In this document: positions 1 to 7,018 of the stretch, in pieces
Layout of the letters: each line of letters starts with the position of its first letter
Position numbering within the stretch: the stretch's first letter is position 1
NCBI GenBank assembly: GCA_016932295.1
Contig: JAFGDC010000079.1
Location: forward strand, 1-12,837
Origin: a candidate division CSSED10-310 bacterium
Lineage (GTDB): Bacteria > CSSED10-310 > JAFGDC01
DNA: 12,837 nucleotides
Reading direction: 5' to 3'
Translations under genes and position numbers: made by a program
Notes under the pieces: generated by a model
The model's database searches: none
The model's input: the letters and a program-made list of their open reading frames with translations, nothing else
Told to the model about the DNA's origin: nothing

Positions 1-1374
1 CCCTATCCCAAGAGCCAGGCCGCTCAGTCCAAAGGCCATGGCCGCGGTCACCACCACCGACAGGAACATGTGCCCGCGCGACACGCCGAGAAGACCGGCG
101 GCGAACAGGCTGAGCAGGACTCCAAGCAGCAGATTGGGGAGCAACGCGAACAGGAACTGCTGGCGAAGGAACCTCGACGTGAATCCGGGCGAACTACGGA
201 GCAGCCACAGGCACACTCCCTCGGCGCTCAAGGCGGGATAGGCGAATCTCGCCCCCACCGCCGCCATGATCAATCCGGTGGCGCCGAGACTCACGAACGA
301 CATCATGTACGTGTAGTTGAACAATTCCAGCGGCAGATGCTTGAAATTGAATATGTAGACGAATACGAGCGCGCCCAGAATGAGCAGTTGCGACCACTGG
401 GCGCCGTCCCTGAAAAACAACTTCAGGTCCTTGGTGATGAAGGGCAGCGTGTACGGGCGGTTGGCGCCGGTCCGGACCGTGATCGAGCCGCCGGGGGCCT
501 TTTCCGTGCGCACCTGGCTGCGGGAGATGGAGGCGAAAAACACCCGCCCGGTAAGCGAATGCAAACCGGTCAGGCAGGCCGCCGCAGCCGCCGCCACCCA
601 GGCGCCCTGGCGCAGGACATCCCAGGGACGTCCCTCCACGGCGGCCTGGATACCTTCCGCCATCCAGGTACTGGGCAAGTACCATGGGGACGGCAGGCGC
701 ATGGTCCGCAGGTAGGTGGCCATCACCTCCGCTCCCATTGGATTGAGCAGTTGCTCCGGTCGCATCATGCGGACGATGACGATCAAGGCGATCCCGAAGA
801 TCAACCCGAACAGGCTGAGGATGTGCCGCGCGCGATAGGCGGGGAAAAACCTGGCGGCCACCAGGGTGATCCCCGCGCCCAGGGACACGGGAATGAGCAT
901 GAACAGCACCAGGAGCACGGTGATATGCAGGTAGAACCATGCCGGGGCGCCGGCGATGAAGCCATAGGAGGCAAACACCGGGACGCCGAAGACAATGAAC
1001 ATCCACCCGGCGGCCATGGCCATGAAAGTGAACTTGCTCCAGAAGATCCGCGCCAGGGGAATGGGGAATGACAACAGCAACTCGAGGTCCCCGGCCAGCA
1101 GGATCTGGCCGAGGGAGGCGATGAGCGATGAATAAAACAACATGGCCATGAACATGAGGAACAGCATGTTCATGATCTTGACGATGAGCAGGATGCGGAG
1201 CGGTCCGAGCCGTTCCTGCCCCATGACGGCGTCGGTGAGCAGGCCGACCGTGAAGAACTCGAGTATCATGAAGAAGATGCCGAGCGCCGCCAGGGCGATG
1301 ATCTTGATCGCATCGTCCCAGCCCATGCGCCGCAAATAATTGCGGACCATCCACCAGCGCGCGCGAAGCAGCAT
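1..1374 (-). CDS. ABC transporter permease, large polytopic exporter type (3' end beyond window)
   Basis: The membrane half of the ABC transporter whose ATPase is encoded just upstream. Its ATG lies one base after the ATPase stop. The frame is open for 458 codons with no stop and runs off the left edge, so the C-terminus is missing. About ten hydrophobic segments are visible, roughly at residues 22-45, 63-88, 117-140, 146-170, 185-202, 257-272, 329-345, 355-375, 408-430 and 436-456. Characteristic short motifs are LLLSFPIP near residue 100 and LSAEG...LLRSSPG near 382-397. Similar motifs recur in the large two-domain 'putative ABC exporter' permeases (I recall PF16949, not checked), which often pair with EcsA-like ATPases. 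The substrate cannot be told from sequence. The composition is strongly membrane-like (L, F, M, A, G), unlike the His/Arg-rich product of the competing frame on the same strand. Confidence 0.85.
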   Translation of the reverse strand, partial: MLLRARWWMVRNYLRRMGWDDAIKIIALAALGIFFMILEFFTVGLLTDAVMGQERLGPLRILLIVKIMNMLFLMFMAMLFYSSLIASLGQILLAGDLELLLSFPIPLARIFWSKFTFMAMAAGWMFIVFGVPVFASYGFIAGAPAWFYLHITVLLVLFMLIPVSLGAGITLVAARFFPAYRARHILSLFGLIFGIALIVIVRMMRPEQLLNPMGAEVMATYLRTMRLPSPWYLPSTWMAEGIQAAVEGRPWDVLRQGAWVAAAAAACLTGLHSLTGRVFFASISRSQVRTEKAPGGSITVRTGANRPYTLPFITKDLKLFFRDGAQWSQLLILGALVFVYIFNFKHLPLELFNYTYMMSFVSLGATGLIMAAVGARFAYPALSAEGVCLWLLRSSPGFTSRFLRQQFLFALLPNLLLGVLLSLFAAGLLGVSRGHMFLSVVVTAAMAFGLSGLALGIG

Positions 1375-1375
1375 G

Positions 1376-2137
1376 TCACGCACCGCCGAGGCTGGCCACG
1401 ATCTTCTCCATGTCCGGCCCGCCGGTCAGTTCAAGGAAGATATCCTCCAGGCGGCTGTGGGGATCGCCCGCCCTCGCCCGCAACTCTTCCATGCCCCCCA
1501 CCGTCGCCAGCCGCCCCTGCTGAATGATGCCGATCCGGTCGCATAACTGCTCCGCCACCCCCAGTGTATGCGTGGAAAGGAAGATGGTGACGCCGCCGGC
1601 CACCAGTTCCCGGAAGATTTTCTTGACCGTGACGGCGGACTTGGGATCGAGACCCACCATGGGTTCATCGACGATCAGCACGCGCGGCGAGTGGATCAGG
1701 GCGGCACTCATCACCAGCTTCTGCTTCATGCCGTGGGAATAGCTGCGCACCAGTTCGTCAGCCCAGCCGCCCAGCTCGAACAGGTCAAGGTAACGCTCGA
1801 TGGCCCGCCCGGCGGCAGCCTTTTCCAACCGGTAGATACCAGAGACAAAACGAAGGAACTCGCGACCGGTCAGGCGGTCGTAGACGAACGGGCTGTCCGG
1901 GACATAGCCGGTGAGCCGCTTGACCGCCTCCGGCTCGGCGGCAATGTCACGCCCGGCGACGGTGATCGAACCCGAGGTGGGATGCAGCAACCCGGCGATC
2001 ATCTTGAGCGTGGTGGTCTTGCCGGCGCCGTTGGGTCCGAGAAAACCGAACAGCTCACCCTCTCCCACCCTGAGCGTGATGTCATCCACCGCCGCCAGCT
2101 TCCCATAGCGCTTGGTGACCGATTGGAGATGGATCAT
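1376..2137 (-). CDS. ABC transporter ATP-binding protein, EcsA-like
   Basis: Cytoplasmic ATPase that would power the adjacent permease. With the ATG at 2137 the protein has 253 residues. It contains a Walker A motif GPNGAGKTT (34-42), a signature motif YSHGMKQKL (133-141, replacing the usual LSGGQ), a Walker B motif VLIVDEP (153-159), a D-loop GLD (162-164) and an H-loop histidine (H190). At the Q-loop the sequence reads YVPDSP, with Asp81 where most ABC ATPases have Gln. EcsA-type proteins also depart from Gln here. A TTG at 2149 and an ATG at 2143 are possible earlier starts. I chose 2137 because a GAGG at 2144-2147 sits six bases upstream, the ideal spacing, and because MIHLQSVTKRYG is a typical N-terminus. 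Translation of the permease begins one base after this stop, so the two are almost certainly coupled. The exported substrate is unknown. Confidence 0.9.
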   Translation of the reverse strand: MIHLQSVTKRYGKLAAVDDITLRVGEGELFGFLGPNGAGKTTTLKMIAGLLHPTSGSITVAGRDIAAEPEAVKRLTGYVPDSPFVYDRLTGREFLRFVSGIYRLEKAAAGRAIERYLDLFELGGWADELVRSYSHGMKQKLVMSAALIHSPRVLIVDEPMVGLDPKSAVTVKKIFRELVAGGVTIFLSTHTLGVAEQLCDRIGIIQQGRLATVGGMEELRARAGDPHSRLEDIFLELTGGPDMEKIVASLGGA

Positions 2138-2143
2138 CGTCAT

Positions 2144-2147
2144 CCTC
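2144..2147 (-). promoter_or_regulatory. Shine-Dalgarno site deciding the ABC ATPase start
   Basis: GAGG on the minus strand lies six bases before the ATG at 2137. It abuts the ATG at 2143 and overlaps the frame of the TTG at 2149, so it favours 2137 as the start. Confidence 0.5.
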
Positions 2148-2174
2148 AACTATGATGCAGTGCGGAGTTAATCC

Positions 2175-2202
2175 TTTATATTCGCGAAGCTCGTCTTGTG
2201 GA
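2175..2202 (-). promoter_or_regulatory. possible weak sigma70-type promoter for the ABC genes
   Basis: On the minus strand a TATAAA (2175-2180) is preceded, after a 16-base spacer, by TCCACA (2197-2202, four of six matches to TTGACA). It lies about 40 bases upstream of the ATPase start, in the AT-richer gap that separates the ABC pair from the secretion operon. The match is only moderate and would occur by chance in AT-rich DNA, so this is a suggestion. Confidence 0.22.
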
Positions 2203-2209
2203 CCCGGGA

Positions 2210-2224
2210 AACAAAGGCTTTGTT
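2210..2224. repeat. small inverted repeat in the gap between lipoprotein and ABC genes
   Basis: A perfect six-base inverted repeat, aacaaa and tttgtt, flanks a three-base ggc. It lies downstream of the lipoprotein stop (2267). The stem is AT-rich with only one G-C pair per arm, and no clear U-run follows on the transcribed strand, so a strong intrinsic terminator is unlikely. It could be a weak pause site, an operator or chance. The rest of the gap (2150-2266) shows no coding frame or RNA gene that I can recognise. Confidence 0.3.
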
Positions 2225-2266
2225 CTGTTCTTTCTTACCACATTTGTGAAATCGGAACACTCACCT

Positions 2267-3724
2267 TCACTGTGCGACAAAGATTGTGGCAATGGCTGAC
2301 TCGAATTGAGAATCCAGCAAATTCAACGTTACAACCCCGGTTTTCCCATTCGATGTGAAGGTTGCTGAATTTCCATTGACATCAATTGGTGCAATTGAGC
2401 CATAAGAGGAATCTGACAGGCTCCAGGTGAATGAAGGTATCCCCCCCTCGGCATTGAATATGTATGTGCTTCCAGCCTGGACATATGCGATATCTGGCTC
2501 TACGGCCAGGGGGGCTGGCACGATGTCGATCAGGGCCTCGGTTTGATCCCCTCGTGAATCGTAAAGGATAAGTTTAACTGAACCCTCCGAGTTTCCCGCG
2601 GTGAACAAGGTTGTAGGTCCGGTGCTCGTGGAGAGTGAACCGTAGGCACCTGATTGCAGGTACCACGTATACGATCCCGATCCGCCCCTGGCGGTGAATA
2701 CTTGTTTGCCACCTTTTATGACCTGGGCATACGAAGGATCGATCTCGAGATCGGATGCATCGTACGAGAACCTGATATAGATCACGCTGGTGACGTTGCC
2801 GGCGGTGGCGGCGACGGCCGCGGTGGCTTCATAGGAGGCGCTGGTGAGGAACACCGTGGCGATGCCCTGTTCGGTGGTGGTCTCGTTGACATTGAGACTG
2901 CCGTCGGTGGTGGTGAAGTAGACCTTGGTGCCGTCGGTCACGTACCGTCCGTTCACGTCCTTGACGGTGGCGGTGATGACACTCTTGGAACTGCCGTCGG
3001 CGGGGATCTCGTACATGCTGGCGCGCAGATCGATGGAACCGGGCAGGGTGGAGTAGAAGCGGACGCTGGTAGATGCCGAGTGGCCGTCGCTGGTGGCCAT
3101 GATCCTGGCGGTTTCCTCTGTGTTCGAGGCGGTCAGGGTGACGATGGCGTGTCCCTGCGCGGTACCGGCGGACGATGTGGAGAGGGTGCCTGCATCGGTG
3201 GAGAAATACACAGTGGTGTCGTCAGGGACCGGCCGCCCGGCGTCGTCCTTGACCACGGCGGTGATGGTGGAGGTGGAAACGCCGTCGGCGGGGATGTTCT
3301 CCGGCGCCGCGGTAATGGTGATAACCGCGGCCTCCTCGTTGTAGAACTCGATATCAATGGAATCATGCAAGGTCATGGTGGGTAGGTCGACGCTGACGGT
3401 GGCGGTGCAGGGGAACGCTTCCGTGACAAGGGTCGCCGTGGCGATGCCGGCGGCGACGGTGGAAGCGCCTTCCGCAAGCAGACCGCAGGTGGTGTGCCAG
3501 TTGATGGGCACGCCGTCGGCGTTGGAACCGTCGGGATTGCGGACATAGGCGGAGACCGTGGTCTCGCTGACACCGTCGGCCGGCAGGCTGAGGGAACCCG
3601 CGGTCATGTTGATGCGGGCCGATGAAGCGGGATCGGTGGGTGACGGTTTGTCGCAACCGGTCCACACCAGGATGCCGGTCACGCACGCCAGCCCGAGCAG
3701 CAGGGCAGTTGTCAGTTTCTTCAT
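2267..3724 (-). CDS. predicted lipoprotein with five Ig-like repeats, downstream of gspD
   Basis: A 485-residue exported protein. It has a lipoprotein-like signal (MKK, a hydrophobic core at 6-21, then WTGC with Cys24). The Trp at -3 is atypical, so lipidation is probable but not certain. Asp25 follows the Cys; in E. coli this would favour inner-membrane retention, a rule that may not hold here. Three repeats of about 96 residues (37-127, 133-223, 228-319) each contain PADG near the start (48, 145, 241) and match bacterial Ig-like domain 1 (invasin/intimin type). Two shorter modules of about 80 residues (325-402, 405-484) share SYTW/SFTW and YGS motifs. Cys80 and Cys106 in repeat 1 could form a disulfide. 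The start at 3724 is set by AGGGGG seven bases upstream; an in-frame GTG at 3745 lies inside gspD. The protein begins 11 bases after gspD, suggesting a role as substrate, surface adhesin or accessory of the secretion system. Its exact function is unknown. Confidence 0.85.
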   Translation of the reverse strand: MKKLTTALLLGLACVTGILVWTGCDKPSPTDPASSARINMTAGSLSLPADGVSETTVSAYVRNPDGSNADGVPINWHTTCGLLAEGASTVAAGIATATLVTEAFPCTATVSVDLPTMTLHDSIDIEFYNEEAAVITITAAPENIPADGVSTSTITAVVKDDAGRPVPDDTTVYFSTDAGTLSTSSAGTAQGHAIVTLTASNTEETARIMATSDGHSASTSVRFYSTLPGSIDLRASMYEIPADGSSKSVITATVKDVNGRYVTDGTKVYFTTTDGSLNVNETTTEQGIATVFLTSASYEATAAVAATAGNVTSVIYIRFSYDASDLEIDPSYAQVIKGGKQVFTARGGSGSYTWYLQSGAYGSLSTSTGPTTLFTAGNSEGSVKLILYDSRGDQTEALIDIVPAPLAVEPDIAYVQAGSTYIFNAEGGIPSFTWSLSDSSYGSIAPIDVNGNSATFTSNGKTGVVTLNLLDSQFESAIATIFVAQ

Positions 3725-3731
3725 CTCAACA

Positions 3732-3737
3732 CCCCCT
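3732..3737 (-). promoter_or_regulatory. Shine-Dalgarno site of the Ig-repeat lipoprotein
   Basis: AGGGGG on the minus strand lies seven bases before the ATG at 3724 and overlaps the gspD TAG stop (3736-3738). It supports 3724 rather than the upstream GTG at 3745, and it allows translational coupling with gspD. Confidence 0.6.
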
Positions 3738-6261
3738 ATTTCCACGACACGCTGACGTCGCGATAGAAATCTTCCTCGATCCCCACCTTGCCCCGCAGCG
3801 ATTCAGAAATGGCCGTCGCTTCCTCGGGCGAGGTCACCACGTGGGGTGTGAGGAAAATCAACAATTCACTGGCCTCATGGACTTTCTGTCTGAATCCGAA
3901 CAACCAGCCCAGGACGGGGATCTTGCTCAGTACCGGGATGCCGGAGCGGGACGGATTGTTCTTGCGCTGGATCATGCCGCCGATGACGAGGGTCTGGTTG
4001 TCACCCACCACCACCGAGGTGGAGGCCTTGCGGGAGCTGATCACCGGTGAATCCAGGCCGCCCTCGGTGGTCCAGGCCGACACTTCACTGACTTCCTGAG
4101 CGATATCCATGCGCACGTATCTGGCCTCGTTGATGCTTGGGGTCACGGTCATGAGGATGCCGGTGGGCCGGTATTGAATGCTGCGGTTGTAGCTCTGGGT
4201 CACATTGTTGTTGCTGTTGACGTTGGTATCGTACGTGGTTTCCGCCTTGACGATGGGCACCTCGCTGCCGATGTCGATCTTGGCTTCCATGTTATTCGCC
4301 ACCAGCAGATGAGGGTTGCTCAAGACTTCCAGCTTGGTGTCGCTGGAGTGTGCCTTCAACCAGGCCGTAAACCGGGTGGCCTCGAAGAGGTTGTAATAAA
4401 AACTGGAGGTGTCGCCGGTCACTCCGACGTCCTGACCCGAAGTGCCGTCGAAGTAGTAGGTGTCGTCACCCAGATCGATCTTGCCCTGGCTGCGCAAGCT
4501 CCAATCGATGCCGAACCGCATATCCTTGTTGAGGCTGATATCGGCAATGAGGACTTCGATGAGCGCCTGCTTGGGCATGATATCGAGCTTTTCGATGGTT
4601 TCAACGATGTAGGGATAATTGATCGGAGAGGTGACGATGATCAGCGCATTGGTGCGCTCATCGGCGACGATGTGAACCTCGCCTTCCACCGACGGGCCGC
4701 CTATGGCGCCGGTGCCCTGCGGTTGCTGGGTCCGCCTGGTGGTCGTGGTCCGGGTCACGCGGCGCTGCTCGGTGCCTGATTCCTGGTAAATTGAACCCAA
4801 CAGGCTGGCCATGTCCGCCGCGTTGGCGTTCTGGACGTAATAGATATAAGTCTTGCGGCTCACGTAAATATCGACATCCAGCATGGCGATGATCTCCCTG
4901 ATGAACTCGATGTCCTTGCGCTGGGCGAAGACGATGAGGGAGTTGGATCGCGTGTCGGGAATAAAGAGAATTTCCTTGCCGCCGCTGGAGGAGGCTGCGG
5001 CGGCCGTACGCTGCTGACTGTCCCTGGTGCGCCGGCTGGCGGCGGTGGTGGTGCGGCTGCTGCGCGCTTGGGAGGCGATAGTGGAGCCACCGCTTTGCGC
5101 CTCGAAAATCCGTTCCAGCACCGTGACGATATCCGAGGCATCGGCATAATTGATCTGGAATATTTCCAACTCCAGCACGGCGGTATCCACATCCAGCAAC
5201 TGGATGATGTTGAGCAGCCTTTTGATATTGGACTGCATGCCGGTGATAATCAGGAGGTTACTGCCGGGATGGGTGATGATCGAGGCATCCTGATCGATAA
5301 TGGGCTGTAGGGTACTGATAATCTCGTCAGGCGAGATGTATTGCAGCGGAATGATCTGGGTGAGCACGGTATCGTCACTGTACCGGCCATCCAGCTTCTT
5401 GCCGTAGATCGTCTCGATGGGTCGATGCAGGGCATCGGCGGAAGGCACGATCTTGTAGTATGGTCCCACATCAACCGCAACGAGGTTGTTCATCTCGAGG
5501 ATCGCCAGGAATACGTAGTAAAGGTCCTCGAGCTTCAACTTGCCGAAGGTGCGGATGGTGACATTCCCCCCCGCGCCCACTTCAGGCGACAAGATGTAAT
5601 CTATTTCCAGGAGGTCGGCAATGTTCTTGATGGCATCGATTGCCGGCACATCCTCGAGGTTGATCTCCATTTCCGTGACATCGCCTTCCTTGGGCTTGGT
5701 CAGTTTGCTGACGCCGGCGATGGTGACGGGTTCCACCTCCGCCTGTTCCTCTTCCGGCGTCTCCGCCAGTTGATTGAACATGTCCGCCAGCTCTTCGACG
5801 CGCTTGCGCCTGGCTTCTTCCTTGGCGGCAGCTTCCTCGGCCGCAGCCGCTATATCTTTTTCGAGATCGCCAGGATCGGCAAAGACGGAGGGCTCTATCG
5901 CTTCCTTCCCAGCCGGCGGCGGCGCGTCAGTCTCGCCGGAATCAGTCCCGGCCGGCCCGGCGGCGGTATCGACGTCAGTCGCGGCGGCCGTGGTTTCCTC
6001 CCACTCTCCAACCTCTTGTTCGGCAGCTCCCGGCTCGATATCGTCCGTCGCCGACGTTGCCGTGCCGGCGATGGTTGCGCTATCAGCTTCCGATGCCGGT
6101 GGGATCTCATTCTTCTCACCGGATTCCACCTTGTCTTTCTCCAGCGCCACTGCCTCATCGACCGCGATCGTTTCGGGATAGTAGACGGCGTGCTGCTTGA
6201 CGGCACAGCCGGCCGAGAGCAGCAGGAAGACGATCATCACCGTTCTCTTAGTCTTGTGCAT
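3736..6261 (-). CDS. gspD: type II secretion system secretin GspD, predicted lipoprotein form
   Basis: Outer-membrane channel through which folded substrates leave the periplasm. It has 841 residues; a family member is usually about 650-750. The N-terminus is a short lipoprotein-like signal ending LLLSAGC, with Cys19 the likely lipidated residue. Residues 20-190 form an unusual acidic, Ala/Glu/Pro-rich linker (about 42 acidic, 13 basic). Then come N0 (about 196-275), N1 (300-360), N2 (363-460), N3 (470-560) and the secretin core (565-810). The core carries SNPHLLVANN, GSEVPI, VIGGMI and IPVLSKIPVLGWLFG, followed by ELLIFLTPHVV. Only about 30 residues follow the core, so there is no obvious long pilotin-binding S domain. 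N2 and N3 each contain a Ser/Thr/Arg-rich loop (389-428, 495-524). The ATG at 6261 has a strong AAAGGAG eight bases upstream. It lies 85 bases after the GspC-like gene. Confidence 0.96.
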   Translation of the reverse strand: MHKTKRTVMIVFLLLSAGCAVKQHAVYYPETIAVDEAVALEKDKVESGEKNEIPPASEADSATIAGTATSATDDIEPGAAEQEVGEWEETTAAATDVDTAAGPAGTDSGETDAPPPAGKEAIEPSVFADPGDLEKDIAAAAEEAAAKEEARRKRVEELADMFNQLAETPEEEQAEVEPVTIAGVSKLTKPKEGDVTEMEINLEDVPAIDAIKNIADLLEIDYILSPEVGAGGNVTIRTFGKLKLEDLYYVFLAILEMNNLVAVDVGPYYKIVPSADALHRPIETIYGKKLDGRYSDDTVLTQIIPLQYISPDEIISTLQPIIDQDASIITHPGSNLLIITGMQSNIKRLLNIIQLLDVDTAVLELEIFQINYADASDIVTVLERIFEAQSGGSTIASQARSSRTTTAASRRTRDSQQRTAAAASSSGGKEILFIPDTRSNSLIVFAQRKDIEFIREIIAMLDVDIYVSRKTYIYYVQNANAADMASLLGSIYQESGTEQRRVTRTTTTRRTQQPQGTGAIGGPSVEGEVHIVADERTNALIIVTSPINYPYIVETIEKLDIMPKQALIEVLIADISLNKDMRFGIDWSLRSQGKIDLGDDTYYFDGTSGQDVGVTGDTSSFYYNLFEATRFTAWLKAHSSDTKLEVLSNPHLLVANNMEAKIDIGSEVPIVKAETTYDTNVNSNNNVTQSYNRSIQYRPTGILMTVTPSINEARYVRMDIAQEVSEVSAWTTEGGLDSPVISSRKASTSVVVGDNQTLVIGGMIQRKNNPSRSGIPVLSKIPVLGWLFGFRQKVHEASELLIFLTPHVVTSPEEATAISESLRGKVGIEEDFYRDVSVSWK

Positions 6262-6269
6262 CTAATATT

Positions 6270-6276
6270 CTCCTTT
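6270..6276 (-). promoter_or_regulatory. strong Shine-Dalgarno site of gspD
   Basis: AAAGGAG on the minus strand lies eight bases before the gspD ATG and is among the best ribosome binding sites in the window. It sits in the 85-base gap after the GspC-like gene. It may give the secretin its own translation rate, since GspD is needed in many copies per machine. No convincing promoter is visible in the gap. Confidence 0.65.
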
Positions 6277-6346
6277 ACACTGTGGCGCATCTGGGATCTG
6301 GCGGTGCTCACCATATGCGTGCCTGTTCGCTCCAGTCATCTCCGCC

Positions 6347-7018
6347 TCACCGTCTTCCCGGCAACGGGAATGGTAGTTTTGAATTCGATCCGCCCGTGGA
6401 TTTGGGTATCCGGCGCGTCACCTTGGAGCGCTCCGTCTGCTCCGGGGTGCCCGGAGTCCGCTCGGTGGCGGCCTTGCGCTGCGTCGCGCTTCGAGTCGGC
6501 CGGCGGGTCTGTTTGCGTTCGCCGCGCCGCAACGGCAGCACGATTTCCTTGTCATCCTGGCCGGAAAACACCACCTTCTGGGCGGTGATGGACTTGATGT
6601 TGAAATCGAGGATTTCGTCATTTTCCTCGTATTGTACGGTACTGCCCTTCTTGATGGACGGTTCACTGATCAGCGCGACCCGCCTGTCCCCAGTAATGAT
6701 GGTGCCAACCAGCACCATCCCCGGCGGCGCCTCCTCAATCTCCGGTTCATCCGGCTCCTCCCCGTCCTGTTCGTCCTTGGTCATCATCCGCTCCGGGTGG
6801 AAGAGGTTCTTCTGCATGATCAGTTTTAAGGCGTTTCTCGATGGCAGTTCATAACGCCAGTTCTCCAATCCGGTGGAGCGGGAACGGCTTTCCGGCGCGG
6901 TGACAGCGGCCGATAAAGCGATCTCGTTCGGTGGAGAGGACAGGTTGGCGATGCTCAAGCCGAGCAGGGTTACGACCAACACGAGGGCGGCGTTGAGCAG
7001 TCGCATGGGTGTTATCAT
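6347..7018 (-). CDS. GspC/PilP-like inner-membrane connector, HR domain only, basic C-terminal tail
   Basis: Probably the protein that links the GspL-GspM platform to the N0 domain of the secretin. It has 223 residues. A transmembrane segment (about 6-26) contains no Cys, so the protein is membrane-anchored like GspC rather than lipidated like PilP. An NLF motif (71-73) and an acidic linker (82-96) lead to an HR-type beta domain (about 98-163) containing VLVGTI, RRVALIS, and VVFSGQDDKEIVLPL. No PDZ or coiled-coil domain follows, unlike classical GspC. The protein instead ends in a 60-residue tail (164-223) with 18 Arg/Lys and 4 Glu. It starts directly after the gspM stop, with GGAG five bases upstream. 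Its position between gspM and gspD matches xpsN in the Xanthomonas xps order. The name could therefore be GspC, XpsN-type GspN or PilP, so I leave the symbol empty. Confidence 0.85.
   Translation of the reverse strand: MITPMRLLNAALVLVVTLLGLSIANLSSPPNEIALSAAVTAPESRSRSTGLENWRYELPSRNALKLIMQKNLFHPERMMTKDEQDGEEPDEPEIEEAPPGMVLVGTIITGDRRVALISEPSIKKGSTVQYEENDEILDFNIKSITAQKVVFSGQDDKEIVLPLRRGERKQTRRPTRSATQRKAATERTPGTPEQTERSKVTRRIPKSTGGSNSKLPFPLPGRR

Noticed and set aside
194..1354. Long minus-strand open frame of 386 codons overlapping the permease region
   Set aside because: Its product is extremely rich in His, Arg, Gly and Pro with no domain. The neighbouring frame on the same strand starts one base after the ATPase stop, is open to the edge and encodes a typical polytopic membrane protein.
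2210..2224. Inverted repeat considered as a rho-independent terminator
   Set aside because: The stem is short and AT-rich and no run of T follows on the coding strand. I list it only as a small repeat.
2993..3295. Shared 15-base sequence gccgtcggcggggat at 2993-3007 and 3281-3295 considered as a mobile or regulatory direct repeat
   Set aside because: The 288-base spacing equals 96 codons, and the sequence encodes the conserved IPADG of consecutive Ig repeats, so it reflects protein repeat structure.
2267..3745. Start of the Ig-repeat protein at GTG 3745 inside gspD
   Set aside because: It would add seven residues before a clear MKK signal sequence, and the AGGGGG ribosome binding site is placed for the ATG at 3724.
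5341..6588. Plus-strand open frame of 415 codons across gspD and the GspC-like gene
   Set aside because: It is antisense to two well-supported genes, crosses their boundary and shows no recognisable motif. Other plus-strand frames such as 70-1071 and 8627-9211 fail for the same reason.
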